A stretch of DNA of 64,000 nt. Origin: Longitalea luteola. GTDB taxonomy: Bacteria > Bacteroidota > Bacteroidia > Chitinophagales > Chitinophagaceae. The position numbers and the translations under genes are program-made. Below are positions 60,528-64,000 of the stretch, piece by piece (the first letter of the stretch is position 1; every line of letters starts with the position of its first letter). The notes below the pieces were generated by a model that worked only from the letters and a program-made list of their open reading frames with translations, did not search any database and had not been told where the DNA came from. The stretch spans positions 62,001 to 126,000 of the forward strand of contig NZ_JAFIQX010000001.1 of the NCBI RefSeq assembly GCF_017356035.1, given 5' to 3'.

Positions 60528-61334
60528 TATCGCCATATCCAGAAAATTAGGAAGTATATGTGAGTAGGTATAAAGTATCTTATCCGGATCATTCAATTGT
60601 TCTATCATGGATTGCCATTTATCGAACCCATGATTTTTGATCACCATTTGTTTTTTGTCTTCCCGTTGCAGGTAACGGCTCATGCCGGGGGCGTCGGCTT
60701 CGGGATGAAATTGAGTGCCTACCATATACTCATTGAATCGTATTCCCATGATAGCCCGTTCCAATGGCACATGCGGCCGTTCTTTCTCGATCGCTAAAAT
60801 GGAAGCGCCGATCTGTTGCAATCGATCGTGATTGGGTTCCACTACCTGGTAATTGCGGCTGTCCACCGCATAAAACGGATCCTGCAGGCCGGTGAACACC
60901 GGTTCCTGTTTACCGTCGGGAAGCATATGTACAGGGAAAACGCCAAAAGCGGTGGATTTACGTTTGGTTACCCTGGCCACTTTAAAATACTGAACAGCCA
61001 ACTGAAAAGAGTGACAGATGAAGTACACATGTTTTTTGGGGCCCTGCGTGCTTTTGTTGTATTGCTCAAGTTCATATACCCATTCAAAGTACCAGCGTTC
61101 CCATTCATGACCGCTTATGACCGGCGAGCCGGGGCCGCCCGAAGAAATATATATATCGTAATGTAAATCAGGTAACTGACCTTTAAGCCGCACATCAAAT
61201 TCCTTGCATGCCAGGTTTATGTCGTGTGTTTTACCATACTGCTGCAGAATATCCCGAATGCACCGCATGCCTTCATTAACCTGGCCTTCATACAGATCCA
61301 GGAGCGCCACCCGTATGGTTTGTGGTTTATTCAT
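60498..61334 (-). CDS. Class I glutamine amidotransferase-like protein
   Basis: The 278-residue protein begins RVALLDLYEGQVNEGMRCIR. It has YDIYISSGGPGSPVISGHEW (oxyanion GGPGSP, 66-71), a variant nucleophile elbow FICHSFQLAVQYF with Cys107, and MVGTQFHPEADAPGMSRYL with His210 and Glu212. The Cys-His-Glu triad is thus complete although the usual GxCxGxQ reads FICHSFQ. It could release ammonia from glutamine for the ATP-grasp partner or cleave gamma-glutamyl amides. The last residues come from a repeat array. A 38-bp palindrome lies directly upstream. Confidence 0.8.
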   Translation of the reverse strand: MNKPQTIRVALLDLYEGQVNEGMRCIRDILQQYGKTHDINLACKEFDVRLKGQLPDLHYDIYISSGGPGSPVISGHEWERWYFEWVYELEQYNKSTQGPKKHVYFICHSFQLAVQYFKVARVTKRKSTAFGVFPVHMLPDGKQEPVFTGLQDPFYAVDSRNYQVVEPNHDRLQQIGASILAIEKERPHVPLERAIMGIRFNEYMVGTQFHPEADAPGMSRYLQREDKKQMVIKNHGFDKWQSMIEQLNDPDKILYTYSHILPNFLDMAINAKRLTLNA

Positions 61335-61344
61335 AGTATAGCTA

Positions 61345-61388
61345 CAAAAATAACTTATATACAGTATTTGACTACTGTATATAAGTTA
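61345..61388 (-). promoter_or_regulatory. -7 box and 38-bp palindromic operator of the amidotransferase operon
   Basis: On the minus strand TATTTTTG (61352-61345) matches TAnnTTTG 10 bases before the ATG. Overlapping its edge, TAACTTATATACAGTA (61351-61366) and TACTGTATATAAGTTA (61373-61388) are perfect 16-base inverted arms with a 6-base centre. The position across the promoter fits a repressor operator. It could alternatively end transcription from the SGNH gene, but it lacks a T-tract on that side. Confidence 0.6.
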
Positions 61389-61458
61389 ATCCCTAAAAAA
61401 TTTGAATGTCACTACTGCTATAAAACAATGAAATGGCGAAAAGGTTATACTTAACCTG

Positions 61459-62130
61459 TTATTTTACCAGCACCTTCATCATTTCTTCCGCCACAAACAG
61501 GTTGCCTTTTTCGTTCAGGTGTACGCCATCTGTAGTCAGTATACCGCGGTCTTTGTTCTCGGCATTATTGGCCAGGTTATAAGCCAGGAAGGCTTTGCGA
61601 AGATCAACCAGCTGGCAGTTATGTTTGGCGGCAATGTCGCGGATCATGTTGGCGTACTTGTTCAGATCGCCGTCCAGTTCATTTGAGAAATCGGTCTTTT
61701 CGCCAATAGCAGCCGGTGTGCACATGATCACTTTTATATTTTTAGCCTGCAGTTTCTTCAGAATGGCATTGTAGAATTGTTCAAATTTATTGGCATCGGT
61801 GCCTGTGCCACCGGTTTTTTTATGCCACACGTCGTTTACGCCGATCCAGATCACTACGGTTGTTGGATTTTTAGCCAGTACATCATCTTCCATTCTTAAA
61901 TACAGATCGGTTACTTTATTACCGCTGATACCGGCGCCTACCAGTTCATATTGATCCTTTAATCCTTTTTTATTGATCAGGTTGCCTAGCTGGGTAATAT
62001 AACCGTTAGGCCCAACGCCTGCCTGGGTAATGGAATCTCCAAAGAAAACGATCCGTTGTTTTTGTTGCATACCGGTAAAGCTTACTAAAGCAATTGCAAT
62101 GAATGAAAAAACGTACAGAAGCAATCTCAT
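61459..62130 (-). CDS. SGNH/GDSL hydrolase family esterase
   Basis: The ATG at 62130 gives 223 residues with a signal peptide (LLLYVFSFIAIALVSFTG). Block I IVFFGDSITQAG carries the nucleophile Ser33. Gly in YELVGAGISGNKVTD (block II), Asn99 in VVIWIGVNDVW (block III) and the DGVHLNEKGN block V with Asp and His complete the SGNH set. Such enzymes remove acetyl or acyl groups from sugars, peptidoglycan or lipids in the periplasm. The substrate is unknown. The longer frame adds a hydrophobic leader from a more distant ATG. Confidence 0.92.
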   Translation of the reverse strand: MRLLLYVFSFIAIALVSFTGMQQKQRIVFFGDSITQAGVGPNGYITQLGNLINKKGLKDQYELVGAGISGNKVTDLYLRMEDDVLAKNPTTVVIWIGVNDVWHKKTGGTGTDANKFEQFYNAILKKLQAKNIKVIMCTPAAIGEKTDFSNELDGDLNKYANMIRDIAAKHNCQLVDLRKAFLAYNLANNAENKDRGILTTDGVHLNEKGNLFVAEEMMKVLVK

Positions 62131-62396
62131 AACTAATAGGTTTAGAAAGAAATAAAAAAGGCCCGATAAAGCCATTTCAATGACAGCGAATCTAATCACA
62201 AATTTTGATATTCATTTGATGGCGGGCATTTTTTGCACAAATAGACGGTTTCGTGTAGCCGCCAGCCTTGCAACCCGGCCCAACCGTGTTTGGGATAAAT
62301 TCTTTTATACGCCAATTGGCAGATTTAAGTAGTTTTTAATAACTTAAGTTCAATAAAGTTTCAACGGTTGCTGCAGCGTGATAAAACAGGCTTCAA

Positions 62397-62944
62397 CAGT
62401 TCAGCTCACCTACCCTGCGGCAACTGGCGCCGGGATTAACGCCTGAGATGGTGGCGGCCGTTTCAAAGCTGATGCGCAACCAGGACCTGATCAGTGTGGC
62501 CAGCAAATGCGAAGTAATTACCCGTTTTCGCAACACGTTGGGATTAAAAGGCCGGTTATCGGTTTGTTTGCAGCACTGCAGTTATTATTGCCATATCTTC
62601 AAAAAGCCGGTTTATCAGTAGCGCCTATTTGTATTGTGCAGGAGGGAAGGGTTGCCATAGGTGATGAATGTGGCTGCCTGTTGAAGGTAAAACTGGTAGC
62701 TGTGTTAATCGGTGAGCGGGCGGGACTGAGTTCGCCCGATAGCTTAGGAGTTTATCTTACTTATCGGCCGGCACCTGGTTTATCAGACGAATCGCGCAAT
62801 TGTATTTCCAATATCAGGCCCGAAGGATTGAGGTATCCTGCTGCTGCAGAAAAGCTCTTCTTTCTGATCAGGGAGTCGCTGCGGCTTCAGTTGTCGGGCA
62901 TAGGTTTGAAAGATGATGCTGCCAGCCAGCTTAACGAAATATAA
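62397..62944 (+). pseudogene. Fused remnant of ethanolamine ammonia-lyase genes (eutB 5' part joined to eutC 3' part)
   Basis: One frame at 62397-62560 reads [20 protein letters not shown], then [20 protein letters not shown] and [10 protein letters not shown], the N-terminal region of EutB (large subunit). The sequence then switches frame at about 62560-62570 into Eut[109 protein letters not shown], to a stop at 62944. Most of EutB and the start of EutC are missing, so an internal deletion fused the two. No other eut gene is present; the adenosylcobalamin enzyme is dead here. Confidence 0.85.
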
Positions 62945-63095
62945 ATGTTGAACTTAAGAGATAAAAAATACGGTTGCTACCTGGCCATTAATTGATCGAT
63001 AGCTCTTTTTCAGTATAGGTGCAGGTGGGGTTCTTAAATTGCATTTCTTTTTTTCGGAATGTCTGCTTTACAGGTAGCCGGCTGTTAGACCTTGT

Positions 63096-63626
63096 TTACT
63101 GGATCTTCACTTTAAATTGTCCATTGGAAATAACGGCAGAGTCAGGTTTTGCACTGGTGTTATTCAAGTACAGTTTTCCTTTGAAAGTACCGCTCAACGT
63201 AGTGCTGGAAATTTCGGTAAAAGTGATCTCGAATGGATTGTGTTCATCGCCCTGGTTGACAAAAATATTGTCAGATATTGTAGTGTTTGGATTGTAAGTG
63301 CCCATCAGGAAATAATCGCTGGTAGGATCCGTTTCCTTGTAGGTGCCCCGGGCAATAGGTATCGCCAACTGAATGGTAAAATCCATGCTTTCAAGATCTG
63401 CAGGATCATTAGAAGCCTTACCAAAAATTGAATAGTTCATAACGCCGCCGCCAAGGTCTTGCTTAACAGCGGCCGGAGAAAAATTAAACGTTTTGTCGGT
63501 ACTGCCGATCTTGCATTTGATATAGTATTGCGAAATGTCATCATTATTACTCACTTCTTTACCACAAGACGCTAACAATACGGCCAATAACAAAACAGGC
63601 CAGCAATTAACCAGGAATTGTTTCAT
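63096..63626 (-). CDS. Small lipoprotein, function unknown
   Basis: The ATG at 63626 gives 176 residues with lipoprotein signal FLVNCWPVLLLAVLLASC (Cys21). The mature part is beta-rich (YIKCKIGSTDKTFNFSPAAV, FTIQLAIPIARGTYKETDPT, PFEITFTEISSTTLSGTFKG, KLYLNNTSAKPDSAVISNGQ), with the pattern of small Bacteroidetes surface or periplasmic lipoproteins (DUF5025/DUF6252-like), an assignment I hold loosely. It is a single gene. Confidence 0.7.
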   Translation of the reverse strand: MKQFLVNCWPVLLLAVLLASCGKEVSNNDDISQYYIKCKIGSTDKTFNFSPAAVKQDLGGGVMNYSIFGKASNDPADLESMDFTIQLAIPIARGTYKETDPTSDYFLMGTYNPNTTISDNIFVNQGDEHNPFEITFTEISSTTLSGTFKGKLYLNNTSAKPDSAVISNGQFKVKIQ

Positions 63627-63753
63627 ACCGGAACAGATTTTAACCAAAGATATTTTATTTCGGGAATACCGGGTGGATGCAGGGGACGGGATTGGCGTAT
63701 TAAACGCTTTAATGTGAATAATTATTGCATCATTAGGTTTATTTGTAATGTGT

Positions 63754-63829
63754 TGGGTAGAAACGCTAAACCCTAAACGCCAAGCACAGCCCCTTTAATC
63801 TAAAACTTGTAACCTATAACTGTAACCTT
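63754..63829. repeat. Short arrays of AACGCTAA and CTTGTAAC words
   Basis: AAACGCT, AAACCCT, AAACGCC (63757-63780) and ACTTGTAAC, CTATAAC, TGTAACC (63804-63828) resemble words of the CTTAACG and GTTACAA families. Confidence 0.5.
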
Positions 63830-63841
63830 TATTTCCATAGG

Positions 63842-64000
63842 CTATACACCCGCCAGGAACTGGCTATGAATATAATCCACCACACTCACCAGGCTGTTCG
63901 TTTGTTGAAATACCTTCAGCTGCCGGTCGGCGCCGGTGCCCTCTTCCATGAGTTTGGCTATGAAGTTGATGGCATGACGGCTGCCCAGTTCATCCACTAC
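63842..64000 (-). CDS. Carboxylate-amine ligase (YbdK/GCS2 family), C-terminal end
   Basis: The last 52 codons before TAG at 63844 read VVDELGSRHAINFIAKLMEE, then GTGADRQLKVFQQTNSLVSV and VDYIHSQFLAGV. The EEGTGADRQLKVF segment is what I recall for the end of glutamate-cysteine ligase type 2 / YbdK proteins, which join an amino acid to a carboxylate using ATP. The gene continues beyond the window. Given the amidotransferase and ATP-grasp genes 3 kb to the left, it may belong to the same chemistry; this is inference. Confidence 0.6.
   Translation of the reverse strand, partial: VVDELGSRHAINFIAKLMEEGTGADRQLKVFQQTNSLVSVVDYIHSQFLAGV

Noticed and set aside
61363-61378. LexA-like box in the palindrome
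   Set aside because: The CAG and CTG triplets are in the reverse order to the CTG-N10-CAG site, so it is not a LexA site of the E. coli type.

Overview
The window looks like chromosomal DNA from a Bacteroidetes bacterium, most likely a member of the Chitinophagaceae (Chitinophaga/Niastella type). That placement is inferred from gene content: a SprE/PorW-like gliding and type IX secretion protein, type IX C-terminal domains, a CusA-TolC fusion, DUF4403 and DUF4468 proteins, a TonB-dependent receptor with a carboxypeptidase-like N-domain, an ECF sigma next to a beta-barrel protein, and promoters of the TTG/TAnnTTTG type with little Shine-Dalgarno signal. No rRNA, tRNA, CRISPR array or intact insertion sequence was seen. 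All reading was by eye; no database search was possible.

Layout. 1-9.9 kb is mostly leftward: a truncated beta-barrel protein and its ECF sigma factor, a DUF4403 lipoprotein, an M48 protease (rightward), a bestrophin, a LolA-like secreted protein, a small membrane protein and a TolB-like repeat protein. 10-15 kb runs rightward: TPR lipoprotein, ribulose-phosphate epimerase, methyltransferase, Gfo/Idh/MocA oxidoreductase and two small proteins. 16.5-21.7 kb carries a TonB-dependent receptor, two tiny proteins that are little more than a type IX secretion tail, pdxJ and a small acetyltransferase. 21.8-22.3 kb is a decayed RelB/ParE-like toxin-antitoxin pair. 22.3-34.6 kb is a trp-his supercluster: a trp leader peptide with three Trp codons and an attenuator, then trpE-G-D-C-F, an acetyltransferase, trpB-A, hisH, a GNAT-HisA fusion, hisF, hisIE and a thioredoxin-like lipoprotein or secreted protein. 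34.9-43.7 kb holds penicillin-binding protein 1A, the SprE/PorW-like protein, a small membrane protein, bactofilin, an AtpI-like protein, an SprT-like metalloprotein and an acetyltransferase. 43.8-45.1 kb is gene-poor and holds a candidate small RNA and a repeat field. 45.3-52.5 kb has a DUF4468 protein, sucC, a purine nucleoside phosphorylase, a putative porin, a membrane protein and a LytTR regulator. 52.6-58.8 kb is a metal-efflux operon with a small leader protein, a CusA-TolC fusion and a CusB lipoprotein. 58.9-64 kb is leftward: cupin, ATP-grasp-like protein and glutamine amidotransferase-like protein behind a 38-bp palindrome, then an SGNH hydrolase, a fused eutB/eutC remnant (rightward), a lipoprotein and the end of a carboxylate-amine ligase.

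The most unusual general feature is in the spacers. Roughly twenty gaps between genes contain imperfect tandem 7-mers or 8-mers, usually followed by their reverse complement so that the gap can fold into a long hairpin. The word differs from gap to gap (GTTACAA, AAATCTCA, CTTAACG, GCTAATGT, AGTTCGTA, TGGTTTG and others) while the architecture is the same. Several of these arrays lie inside operons, overlap promoters or encode the end of a protein. The best regulatory find is the trp attenuator, for which leader peptide, antiterminator and terminator can all be read directly.
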